Source of the DNA: Benthicola sp964195715
GTDB lineage: Bacteria > Gemmatimonadota > Gemmatimonadetes > Palauibacterales > Palauibacteraceae
DNA: 34,593 nucleotides
NCBI GenBank assembly: GCA_964195715.1
Contig: CAXMRU010000103.1
Location: 1 to 34,593 of the forward strand
Reading direction: 5' to 3'
Below the pieces are notes generated by a model. It was not told the origin of the DNA. It searched no databases and saw only the letters and a list, made by a program, of their open reading frames with translations. The position numbers were made by a program, and so were the translations under genes. Below are positions 15,371 to 21,657 of the stretch, in pieces; the stretch's first letter is position 1, and each line of letters opens with the position of its first letter.

Positions 15371-15389
15371 GAGTTCTCCTCGCAGCCGT

Positions 15390-15950
15390 TCAGAAGACCG
15401 CGCGCTCGTAGAGCACGGAAGGCGCCACGGCCTTGTACAGTCCGGCCAGCGGCGTGATGGGCTCGTAGGTCAGGAAGACCTCGACCGAGTAGTGCGTGCT
15501 TCCCTCGGCGAACCCGGCCATGGCGATCCACTCGGCCGCCAGGTCGTTGTCGGCGAGCTGGCTCTTCTGTTCGTATCCGTCCGTCGCGATCTGGGCCATA
15601 ACTGTGGGTTGTCCCTGCTTCACGACCAGGCGGCTGACGATCGCGCCTCCGTTGGCCGGCATCTTCAGCGTCTCGCCGTTGGCCATCACGGTCGTCAGGA
15701 CTTCGCTCAAAGCCGTGCCCCGCGCCGCGATGTTCGCGCCCTCTCGGCTCAAGCCCGCGAGCCCGTGTGTCCGGTCGTAGGCGTTCGAGAATTCGACCAT
15801 TCCGAGAAGGATGACCAGGATCACCGGAAGCACGAGCGCGAATTCGACGATCCCCTGGCCGCTGTCCGAGCGGGAAAGGCGCGCGAGTCCGCGTAGCGCT
15901 CGCCGGCCGTGCCCGTCTATGCGTGTGCGAGTCATAGTCGTGCTGCGCAT
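15390..15950 (-). CDS. TadE-like pseudopilin
   Basis: ATG 15950 follows GGAGAGA. The 186-residue protein has a positively charged leader and then SGQGIVEFALVLPVILVILLGMVEF. This is the Gly-Glu-type prepilin region of TadE, with the conserved (G)xxxVEFAL.LP start of the hydrophobic helix. The helix is followed by RTHGLAGLSREGANIAARG, typical of TadE family members. The remaining residues form a small beta-rich periplasmic part. It lies 19 bp upstream of the TadG-like gene and 22 bp after the other TadE-like gene, so the three are co-transcribed. Minor pseudopilins of this type are processed by TadV-like peptidases and support tight-adherence pili. Confidence 0.82.
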   Translation of the reverse strand: MRSTTMTRTRIDGHGRRALRGLARLSRSDSGQGIVEFALVLPVILVILLGMVEFSNAYDRTHGLAGLSREGANIAARGTALSEVLTTVMANGETLKMPANGGAIVSRLVVKQGQPTVMAQIATDGYEQKSQLADNDLAAEWIAMAGFAEGSTHYSVEVFLTYEPITPLAGLYKAVAPSVLYERAVF

Positions 15951-15972
15951 CTTGATCTCTCCTATCCGACCG

Positions 15973-16482
15973 TCAGGATCCCGCGGTTCCGTAGAACGGC
16001 TCGTTCCGCATGGCTGCCGCTACACTGAATCGCAGCTCGGGGAGCACGTCCATGAAGCCCGGAAGGGAATAGTCGTACGAGTAGATGAGCGTGATCCGAA
16101 CAACGTCCTCTGGGCCTCCACCGTCCGCCGGATCGATGACGATCGCTTCCGGGGTCACGGGGAGGGTGTATGCGCGCTCGGCGACGATGCGCCGAATAGA
16201 CGTCGCTCTGTCCAACAGGTCGCCCGACTCGTCGTCCGTCAGCTGGTTGCCGGTAACAGCGTAGCGTGTGGCCTCGATCACAGCGTGCCGGGCCGTGAGG
16301 CGCGTGTGGAACATGCGACTGAACTCGAAGATGGACGCGAACAGGACGAGCAGCATCGGCATGACCAAGGCCATCTCGATGAGCGCGGTGCCGCGCGAGC
16401 AGCGGAATGCGCGCCCGAGGCCGATCATGGCTCCGTTGTGTGTCCGGAGGGAGTGTCGCTGATCCCCGAGCTCTTCGTTCAT
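15973..16482 (-). CDS. TadE-like pseudopilin
   Basis: The reading frame extends to 16605, but ATG 16482 has AAAGGTGG upstream and removes an implausible Arg/Gly-rich leader, so it is used as the start (169 residues). The signature is RGTALIEMALVMPMLLVLF, a TadE-type helix with Glu five residues into the hydrophobic stretch. It is followed by FHTRLTARHAVIEATRYAVTG and a periplasmic part with strands such as DVVRITLIYSYDYSLPGF. It is the first gene of the Tad-like trio. No tadA ATPase, rcpA secretin or flp pilin gene is next to it in this window; those would have to be elsewhere. Confidence 0.8.
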   Translation of the reverse strand: MNEELGDQRHSLRTHNGAMIGLGRAFRCSRGTALIEMALVMPMLLVLFASIFEFSRMFHTRLTARHAVIEATRYAVTGNQLTDDESGDLLDRATSIRRIVAERAYTLPVTPEAIVIDPADGGGPEDVVRITLIYSYDYSLPGFMDVLPELRFSVAAAMRNEPFYGTAGS

Positions 16483-16976
16483 GGCCTGTCCACCTTTGCG
16501 TCCAGTTTCTCCAGGGGCGGTCCGTCCGATGCTGCACCGGCGTACCGCGTGTTCGGCACCGGATGAGGCACCGGGCGTGCCCAGCAAGGGCCCCTCAGGT
16601 CGCAAGTCGCTGAAAGTGACTGGAACGTCAAGCGTTGTGAATCATCGGAGACAGGGATCGCTGATGGTCCGCGGGCGGCAGATGTGGGGTCGAAGCCACA
16701 GTCCGGGCCTCACGCAACTTCGTGGATGTGCGGGCCGGAGTGGGTCCGACCGGACTTGAATCCACATCCACAGCAGGTTTATGCGCCTATCCTGGCCGCT
16801 GGATCGCCTTTGACCTCGACTTCCGGAATGTGTGGATACGCTCAACACTCGGTGTGGTGGGGCTGCAGACACTCCTCCATGAGGGCTGGGACCCTGGCCG
16901 AAACCGTGGCCGGGACCGGCAAGCCGCGCGAGCCGAATGACCGCGCGGAGGCTGGCATAGTATGCGGTTCAGCGCG
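16483..16976. other. Non-coding stretch with a structured 50-nt element
   Basis: No convincing gene lies here; short frames have arginine/proline-rich shadow composition. The clearest structure is at 16723-16772: GTGGATGTG and CACATCCAC pair over 9 bp and enclose a second hairpin, GTCCG-AC-CGGAC. TGTGGAT-type words recur at 16764-16772 (opposite strand) and at 16831-16839 (TGTGGATAC, one mismatch from a DnaA box). The Tad operon promoter should be at its left end, but I cannot point to one. Confidence 0.5.
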
Positions 16977-17366
16977 TCAGGACGCTTCTTCACGCAGTTC
17001 CAGTACCGGCTCCAGTTCAAGGAGGAGCCACGCGGGCACTGGACTGAGTGGGGAACGGAGCGGTCGTTCGCTGCCGTTGTCGGCCAGCGGGGCCGCCGGA
17101 CGTGCGTCGGAGGGGACCACCACCTCGTTCGCCGCAATGTCGCCCACTGCGCCGCCCGCAACCGCCTCGATGGCCGCGGCCTCATTCCGGACTTCCTCCG
17201 CTTCGGCCACCTTCGCGAAGCAGATCCCGAAGTGTGCGGTGTTGTCGACCAGGCAGTAGTCGGCATAGGCGAGTCCGATGAGCACGATGACGATGAGCAG
17301 TACTACAATCATGACAACCATCCCTCGTGTTAGAGCGCCAACTCTACGTTGCGTGGGCGGCGTCAC
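16977..17366 (-). CDS. Small single-pass membrane protein of unknown function
   Basis: The start is uncertain. A GTG at 17366 gives 129 residues with a basic leader (TQRRVGALTRG), while ATG 17321 has GAGGG too close to be a proper ribosome binding site. Either way, the protein has one very hydrophobic helix (MVVMIVVLLIVIVLIGLAY) followed by two Cys (YCLVDNTAHFGICF). A long Ala/Glu/Val-rich tail with acidic character follows and ends LELREEAS. No family was recognised. The helix with a basic N-terminus suggests N-in topology with the tail in the periplasm. It is divergent from the small membrane protein gene at 17481. Confidence 0.5.
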   Translation of the reverse strand: MTPPTQRRVGALTRGMVVMIVVLLIVIVLIGLAYADYCLVDNTAHFGICFAKVAEAEEVRNEAAAIEAVAGGAVGDIAANEVVVPSDARPAAPLADNGSERPLRSPLSPVPAWLLLELEPVLELREEAS

Positions 17367-17480
17367 CGGGCTGTCACGGCTTCGGAACGGGCTCAGATCC
17401 GCCGCCGGGCCCTGTCCGTTTCACTCCCATTCTCCCATATTCTGACTCCCTCCCCGGATGTCCCCAGACGGAGTGGTAGC

Positions 17481-17669
17481 ATGAAGCCGTTCTCTACCTT
17501 CGGGAGCTTCCTGTTCGGCCTGATCGCAGTCGCGCACCTGGCCCGTGTGCTCTTCGGGTGGACCGTGACCGTAAGTGCTGTGGTGATCCCCATGTGGCCC
17601 AGCGTGGCGATCTTCATCGGACTTGGGCTGCTGTCGGTACTCATGTGGAGAGAGGCGAACCCGGGCTGA
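17481..17669 (+). CDS. Small two-helix membrane protein, conserved hypothetical type
   Basis: ATG 17481 is chosen over upstream in-frame codons because GGAG (17470-17473) lies 7 nt before it and the upstream residues are arginine-rich filler. The 62-residue protein consists of two hydrophobic helices (FLFGLIAVAHLARVLFGW and MWPSVAIFIGLGLLSVLMW) with a short basic tail. Proteins of this layout (FG.IA..HL.R...GW, then P.W.S) are widespread but uncharacterised. It is 15 bp upstream of the next membrane protein gene, so both are probably in one transcript. Confidence 0.7.
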   Translation: MKPFSTFGSFLFGLIAVAHLARVLFGWTVTVSAVVIPMWPSVAIFIGLGLLSVLMWREANPG

Positions 17670-17684
17670 GCCTGGACCGGTGCG

Positions 17685-18296
17685 ATGACAGACTCCCGTC
17701 GTCTGGGTTGGTGGGCGCTCTGGACCGTGGTTACGGCGATCGGCTACTCCCTCGGCTTCTACGCCGGCTTCTTCGTCGCCTATATGCTGCTCGCTCCGAT
17801 CATGGCGGCCATCACGATCGGCGCCGGCGTCGGTTTCCTTCAGCGTCTCGTGGTCCAGCGACTGCTGGAACCACACCGCTCACGCATGTGGTCTCCGGCG
17901 GACTCGGCCGGCTGGATCCTCGGCAGCGTGATCGGCATGACCCTCGTGTTCACCGTCGGCTGGCTCGTAGTCGAAGTGGGCCGGGTCGATGTCGATCGCA
18001 TTGGCATGCTGGGGCTGATCGGGGCCTTCACGATTGCCGGGGCGCTCACGGGATTCGTCCAGGAGCGGGTTTTGCGACGCTACGTGCATCAATCGCGCTG
18101 CTGGATCGCCGTGTCGGCCCTCGGCTGGGGGGCGAGCGCGCCCGGGCTCGGCTTCCTTACCTCCATGGCGGACGCGGTGTACCCGGTGTTTGCCATACTC
18201 ATGGCACCGGCCATCGCGGGAATCGTACTCGGAGCCATCACGGGAGGAGCTTTGGTCGGACTCCCGATCCGGCCCCAGCCCCTGACTCCTCCCTGA
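17685..18296 (+). CDS. Multi-pass membrane protein of unknown function
   Basis: The 203-residue protein has about six hydrophobic segments. It starts LWTVVTAIGYSLGFYAGFFV, continues with glycine-rich helices (AAITIGAGVGFLQRLVV, WILGSVIGMTLVF, LIGAFTIAGALTGFVQERVL) and ends with AIAGIVLGAITGGALVGLP. The repeated G.xxGxxQ..(V/L)(L/V)(R/Q) pattern (GVGFLQRLVVQRLL, TGFVQERVLRRYV) suggests an internal duplication of a two-helix unit. No transporter family was recognised. The ribosome binding site is weak, so it may depend on translation of the 62-residue gene just upstream. It converges with the gene at 18333. Confidence 0.65.
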   Translation: MTDSRRLGWWALWTVVTAIGYSLGFYAGFFVAYMLLAPIMAAITIGAGVGFLQRLVVQRLLEPHRSRMWSPADSAGWILGSVIGMTLVFTVGWLVVEVGRVDVDRIGMLGLIGAFTIAGALTGFVQERVLRRYVHQSRCWIAVSALGWGASAPGLGFLTSMADAVYPVFAILMAPAIAGIVLGAITGGALVGLPIRPQPLTPP

Positions 18297-18332
18297 GCGC
18301 CTGCGTCGGGTCGATCCGAGCTGCCCGTTGCT

Positions 18333-18629
18333 TCAGATGCCGAACGCCTCGCCGATCTTCTTCAGGAAGTCCCGTACGCCCCACTCGATCTCGTGGAACG
18401 GGTCCCACTCGGGGGGCTTGGTCTCGGCGTCGTCCCCGGAGGCCTCGACTCTCTTCTGGAGCCGGACCCGCGTGTCGCTCAGGACTACGGTGTCGAACTC
18501 GCAGTCCTCGCTCTCGATCACGAGCTTCTGCCACCTGACCCTTGGATAGCGAAGGTCCGCTACGATACGGCCCTTGTCATCCGTCAGAGTAAACCTCAGG
18601 GGTCCGTTACCGATCTTCATCTTTGCCAT
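18333..18629 (-). CDS. Small soluble protein of unknown function, coupled to the serine hydrolase gene
   Basis: ATG 18629 lies two bases after the hydrolase stop (TAG at 18634-18632), with GGGAG inside the end of the hydrolase gene, so the two are co-translated. The 98-residue protein starts MAKMKIGNGPLRFTLTDDKG and shows alternating strands (IVADLRYPRVRWQKLVIE, FDTVVLSDTRVRLQKRVE). It then has an acidic linker and a C-terminal amphipathic helix (WGVRDFLKKIGEAF). It has no signal peptide or membrane segment although its neighbour is exported. No family was recognised. Confidence 0.65.
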   Translation of the reverse strand: MAKMKIGNGPLRFTLTDDKGRIVADLRYPRVRWQKLVIESEDCEFDTVVLSDTRVRLQKRVEASGDDAETKPPEWDPFHEIEWGVRDFLKKIGEAFGI

Positions 18630-18631
18630 GT

Positions 18632-19861
18632 CTAACTCCCGAACATCTCCAGCGCCGCGTCGATGACCTCGTCGACGACATCGGTCTCGCCGGAATTGGT
18701 TAGGTAGATCACGATCGTGTTCCGGTGCGGGAACGCCATCCCCAGCGTGCCGGTCGCGCCGCGATGTCCGAACACGGGGAGTCCGCCGGTCGTGGGTGGA
18801 CGGGCGTAGATTTCCCAGTGCATCCCGTACCACCGGGTCCGTGCGGCCGTCGTGTCGCCCACTGTTGTATCGGCTGCCGTTGCGTCGGCCAACGCGGCCT
18901 CCACGGTGGCCGGCTGCAGAAGCTGTTCGTCTCCGAAGGCGCCGCCGTCCACCCAGACCTGCAGGAAGCGGGCGTAATCGAACGCGGTTCCGAACAGGTC
19001 GCCGGCCGGGCTGAACCAGGACGTCGCATGCGGTCGCGCCGGATTCCACCAGCGCTCCCACGACGAGCCTCCCCAGCTGCGATACGAAGAAGGTACGCGG
19101 TTCGCCCAGCCTGCGTCCGGAGAGAACACCGCGTGCGTGTCTGCGAGACCGAGCGGCTCCAGGATGCGCTCCTCGAGGAACCGCTCGACGGGCATTGAGG
19201 AAACGGTCGCCACCACCGCACCCAGCACATCGGAATTGAGGTTGGAGTAGATGAAGCGCTCTCCGGGCTCGAAATCCGGTCCCTGCGTCGCGGCGAGGCT
19301 CACGGCGTCGACGAGCGTCGGCTGGGCGGCGTAGCCGGGCGGCTCTCCACCCTGGACGAAGCCGGAGCGATGCGTGAGCAGGTCCCTCACGGTGACACGG
19401 CGCGACGCTTCGTTGTCGAATGACGCGAGGTACGTCGCGACCGGTGAGTCGATGGCAATGTTCCCCTCCTCGGCCAGGAGCAGCGCAGCCGTTGCCACGA
19501 ACGGTTTGGTCATCGAGGCGAGGCGGAAGATCGAGTTTCGCTCCATCGGCACGAGGTCGTCGCGGTCGGCCCAGCCCATCGCCTGGTGCAGCACGATCTG
19601 GCCGTCCTTGATCACCAGGACCTCGGAGCCGATCACGTGGCGCGCGACGACCCTCGAGTAGAGTCGCTCCTTGAACAGCCAGACCGCGTCCGACGAAAGG
19701 CCGACGTCCTCGGCGGAGGCCGCGTACGGGTACGGCGATTCCTCGAAGGCCGTGCGTGGGGTGCGCGGGAAACCGGGGCGCGATTGATCGTCGGCGCCGC
19801 AACCGGTCGCCAGCACCGCCGCGAGCATGAGGATCGCCGTGCCGGTGAGCGGTTTGGTCAT
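18632..19861 (-). CDS. Beta-lactamase-fold serine hydrolase lipoprotein (class C/EstB-like)
   Basis: From ATG 19861 the product is 409 residues, with a lipoprotein signal (MTKPLTGTAILMLAAVLATG-C). The penicillin-binding-protein fold is clear: Ser116-Met-Thr-Lys119 in LASMTKPFVATAAL, the Tyr-Ser-Asn motif in GERFIYSNLNSD, and HRG in FGHRGATG. Other family marks are VTVRDLLTHRSGF and LFGTAFDYARFLQ. Family members include esterases, D-aminopeptidases and class C beta-lactamases; the substrate is unknown. The start has no ribosome binding site and overlaps the stop of a 47-codon ORF (ATGA), implying coupling. The bases directly upstream, in frame, encode a second ERNSIYRIRS-MTKP, a near copy of this protein's own active-site region (see findings). 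Confidence 0.85.
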   Translation of the reverse strand: MTKPLTGTAILMLAAVLATGCGADDQSRPGFPRTPRTAFEESPYPYAASAEDVGLSSDAVWLFKERLYSRVVARHVIGSEVLVIKDGQIVLHQAMGWADRDDLVPMERNSIFRLASMTKPFVATAALLLAEEGNIAIDSPVATYLASFDNEASRRVTVRDLLTHRSGFVQGGEPPGYAAQPTLVDAVSLAATQGPDFEPGERFIYSNLNSDVLGAVVATVSSMPVERFLEERILEPLGLADTHAVFSPDAGWANRVPSSYRSWGGSSWERWWNPARPHATSWFSPAGDLFGTAFDYARFLQVWVDGGAFGDEQLLQPATVEAALADATAADTTVGDTTAARTRWYGMHWEIYARPPTTGGLPVFGHRGATGTLGMAFPHRNTIVIYLTNSGETDVVDEVIDAALEMFGS

Positions 19862-20001
19862 GGAGCGGATTCGGTAGATCGAGTTGCGCTCCGGGGGAAT
19901 CCGGCGCTCGCGGGCGAGCCAGACTGGGCGAAGGTGTCCACGCCCGGGATGAGACACGAGATCAAGGCAAACGAGATGACTGTCCGATGCCGCATGCGCA
20001 T
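19858..20001 (-). pseudogene. 47-codon signal-peptide ORF, likely remnant of a second serine hydrolase
   Basis: ATG 20001 opens a good Sec signal peptide (MRMRHRTVISFALISCLIPG, ending TFAQ) that runs only 47 codons to a TGA overlapping the hydrolase ATG. In the other frame the same DNA (19862-19891) encodes ERNSIYRIRS just before MTKP, as in beta-lactamase-fold proteins. The simplest reading is the 5' end of a paralogous secreted hydrolase that lost most of its N-terminal domain and its frame. It may now act as a translational leader. A weak GGGG precedes the ATG. Confidence 0.45.
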
Positions 20002-20045
20002 GTCCGCATCCCCGGGGTGGTCCGGCGTGTGATCGGGCTTGGCGT

Positions 20046-20558
20046 CTACGGCCGGTTGCAGCCCGAAGCCGCAAAGTCGCGGTCCACGTCGCGGACTGCT
20101 TCGTACAGGGCCTCATCCCAGGTCAGCAGATGATCGGGCAGATCGCCGCCGTACGTCCGCCCGCGCGCGATACTGTACTGCGTCCACCCGGCCTCGACCT
20201 CACGATACGTTTCGCGTAGTTGGTCACACGCGAGCCGCTTCTGTGCGTAGACGGAGGACACGGCCCGGTACCGTCCGAGCGTGGCTTCGAGATTCCTGGC
20301 CATGAGCGAGATCGGCTCGCGCGCCGTGACCCGGCGGTCCTGGATGGTGACGAGTGACGCGCCCGGGCCGACTTCCGTCGCCGCCGGCAGTCTGACGTCC
20401 GCCAGCATCTCGGCAATCGCCGGACTCGCCTCGGCGACCGGGTCTGCCAGCGAGCGGACTCCGACGACGATGCTCCCGAGAGCGATCACGATCACCGTCG
20501 TGTCGACTGCGACGTCCCAGAAGCTTGATCCAGACCAGGACTTCCAAGTGTCGTTCAT
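20046..20558 (-). CDS. Membrane-anchored protein of unknown function
   Basis: ATG 20558 is chosen because GGGGGAA precedes it and a compact N-terminus results; the open frame runs further upstream only as shadow. The 170-residue protein has one N-terminal membrane helix (WDVAVDTTVIVIALGSIVVG). A mainly helical exported part follows, with VRLPAATEVGPGASLVTIQD near its start and a long helix rich in Arg/Tyr/Glu (LRETYREVEAGWTQYSIARG). It ends with a single Cys (FAASGCNRP). No domain was recognised. It lies 44 bp upstream of the signal-peptide remnant on the same strand and diverges from tonB. Confidence 0.6.
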   Translation of the reverse strand: MNDTWKSWSGSSFWDVAVDTTVIVIALGSIVVGVRSLADPVAEASPAIAEMLADVRLPAATEVGPGASLVTIQDRRVTAREPISLMARNLEATLGRYRAVSSVYAQKRLACDQLRETYREVEAGWTQYSIARGRTYGGDLPDHLLTWDEALYEAVRDVDRDFAASGCNRP

Positions 20559-20897
20559 GAATTCCCCCGGGGAGTCCGCGGACGGATAACGCATGGCCTG
20601 CCGTGCCGGGCTACGGCTCTCTTTTTCAATATATGTCGGAAACCGGATCGGTGCCCGACGTGTCGCTGTATGTGGCCACGACGGAGACGATTGAACGATG
20701 ACCATTCCGGGCGTGTTCACGGCATGAGGTGACGCGCACGAGACGGCGGGATCCGATGGTAGTGAAAACGAACCCTTCGTTGGTAGTCTCGCGTATAGTA
20801 ACTTGGACTGTGTTCCAGTCCTGTTGCGGTCCGTCTTGACGCATCCCGGGGGGAAGGGTTGCCCGACTGGCGGCCACGGTGGTAAGAGGAGCGAGCG
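20559..20897. other. Divergent intergenic region upstream of the TonB gene
   Basis: No gene is supported here. Two AT-rich patches could hold -10 elements: AATATA at 20628-20633 (TATATT on the minus strand, facing the 170-residue gene) and TATAGT at 20794-20799 (facing tonB). Neither has a matching -35. An 83-codon minus-strand frame (20626-20877) lacks a ribosome binding site and any family resemblance. Confidence 0.4.
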
Positions 20898-21596
20898 ATG
20901 CCTGACGAGGTGCTGCACTCGGTTCTGAAGGGCCAACCTGAGGAAGAGACCCTTACAGCGAACCAGCGGTTCAAGGGCTCTTACCGCTTCTTCGTGGCGA
21001 CGGCGATTCTGGCGTCGGTCGCTGTCCACTTCGTCGCGTTCGAGTTCTTCCCGAAGATGCAGGCAGCCGACCTCGGCTTCGTTCCGGACGAGCTGGCGGC
21101 GATCGAGCTTCCGCCCGAGGTCAGGATCCCTCCGCCTCCCGAGGCGATCGTCAGGCCGGCTCGTCCCAGGGTCTCGGCCGATATTCTCGATGAGGACATC
21201 ACCATCGCTGCCACCACGTTCGACGAGAACCCCGCGGCTGAGCTCGCTCCGCCGCCCCCGGACGTCGAGATCGATCCGAGCGAGCAGCCGGTCTACGTGG
21301 ATCGCGATACCGAGCCGCGACTCTTGAATGGTCCGGAAATGCTGCGTCTGCTTGAGAAGCTCTACCCGCCATTGCTGAGGGAGGCCGGCGTCGGGGGTGA
21401 GGTCCTGATGTGGGTCTGGGTGGACGCGGAAGGGAAACCGAGCAAGGCCCGGATCAACCGATCCAGCGGCCGCGCTCAGCTCGACGATGCGGCTCTCGCG
21501 ATCGTGGAGCGGATGAAGTTCTCGCCGGCCATGCTGCGTGACAAGCCGATCGGCGTGTGGATCGGCCAACCGATCAGCTTCTCGGTCGACAAATAG
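20898..21596 (+). CDS. TonB-family energy transducer
   Basis: ATG 20898 follows AGAGGAG (20883-20889). The 232-residue protein has a cytoplasmic N-terminus of about 30 residues and one membrane anchor (FFVATAILASVAVHFVAFEF). A Pro-rich periplasmic spacer follows (LPPEVRIPPPPEAIV, ELAPPPPDVE). The C-terminal TonB domain comes last: LYPPLLREAGVGGEVLMWVW, VDAEGKPSKARINRSSG and ALAIVERMKFSPA. TonB links the proton motive force, through ExbB/ExbD, to outer-membrane receptors. No exbBD or receptor gene is adjacent in the window. The cytoplasmic leader before the anchor is longer than in enterobacterial TonB. Confidence 0.88.
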   Translation: MPDEVLHSVLKGQPEEETLTANQRFKGSYRFFVATAILASVAVHFVAFEFFPKMQAADLGFVPDELAAIELPPEVRIPPPPEAIVRPARPRVSADILDEDITIAATTFDENPAAELAPPPPDVEIDPSEQPVYVDRDTEPRLLNGPEMLRLLEKLYPPLLREAGVGGEVLMWVWVDAEGKPSKARINRSSGRAQLDDAALAIVERMKFSPAMLRDKPIGVWIGQPISFSVDK

Positions 21597-21599
21597 GGC

Positions 21600-21620
21600 T
21601 TCTTCAGCGACCTGCTAAAG
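21600..21620 (+). repeat. Recurrent post-stop motif, copy 2
   Basis: TTCTTCAGCGACCTGCTAAAG starts 4 bases after the tonB stop and matches 14091-14110 in 15 of the first 18 or so positions. Its core TTCAGCGACCTGCTA differs by one base from TTCAGCGACCGGCTA at 30335-30349. Confidence 0.4.
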
Positions 21621-21657
21621 GGCTCGGCCAGCGGTTGCCGCCCGTCCAGGTACCGCG

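Noticed and set aside
16755..16772. tRNA-like TTCAA loop on the minus strand (GGATTCAAGTCC)
   Set aside because: The flanking bases do not form a T-stem and no acceptor, D or anticodon arm can be built around it.
16642..16872. 76-codon minus-strand frame in the gene-free stretch upstream of the Tad operon
   Set aside because: It has no ribosome binding site and an Arg/Pro/Ser-rich composition, and it overlaps the structured element.
20626..20877. 83-codon minus-strand frame upstream of tonB
   Set aside because: It has no ribosome binding site, no family resemblance, and sits where divergent promoters are expected.
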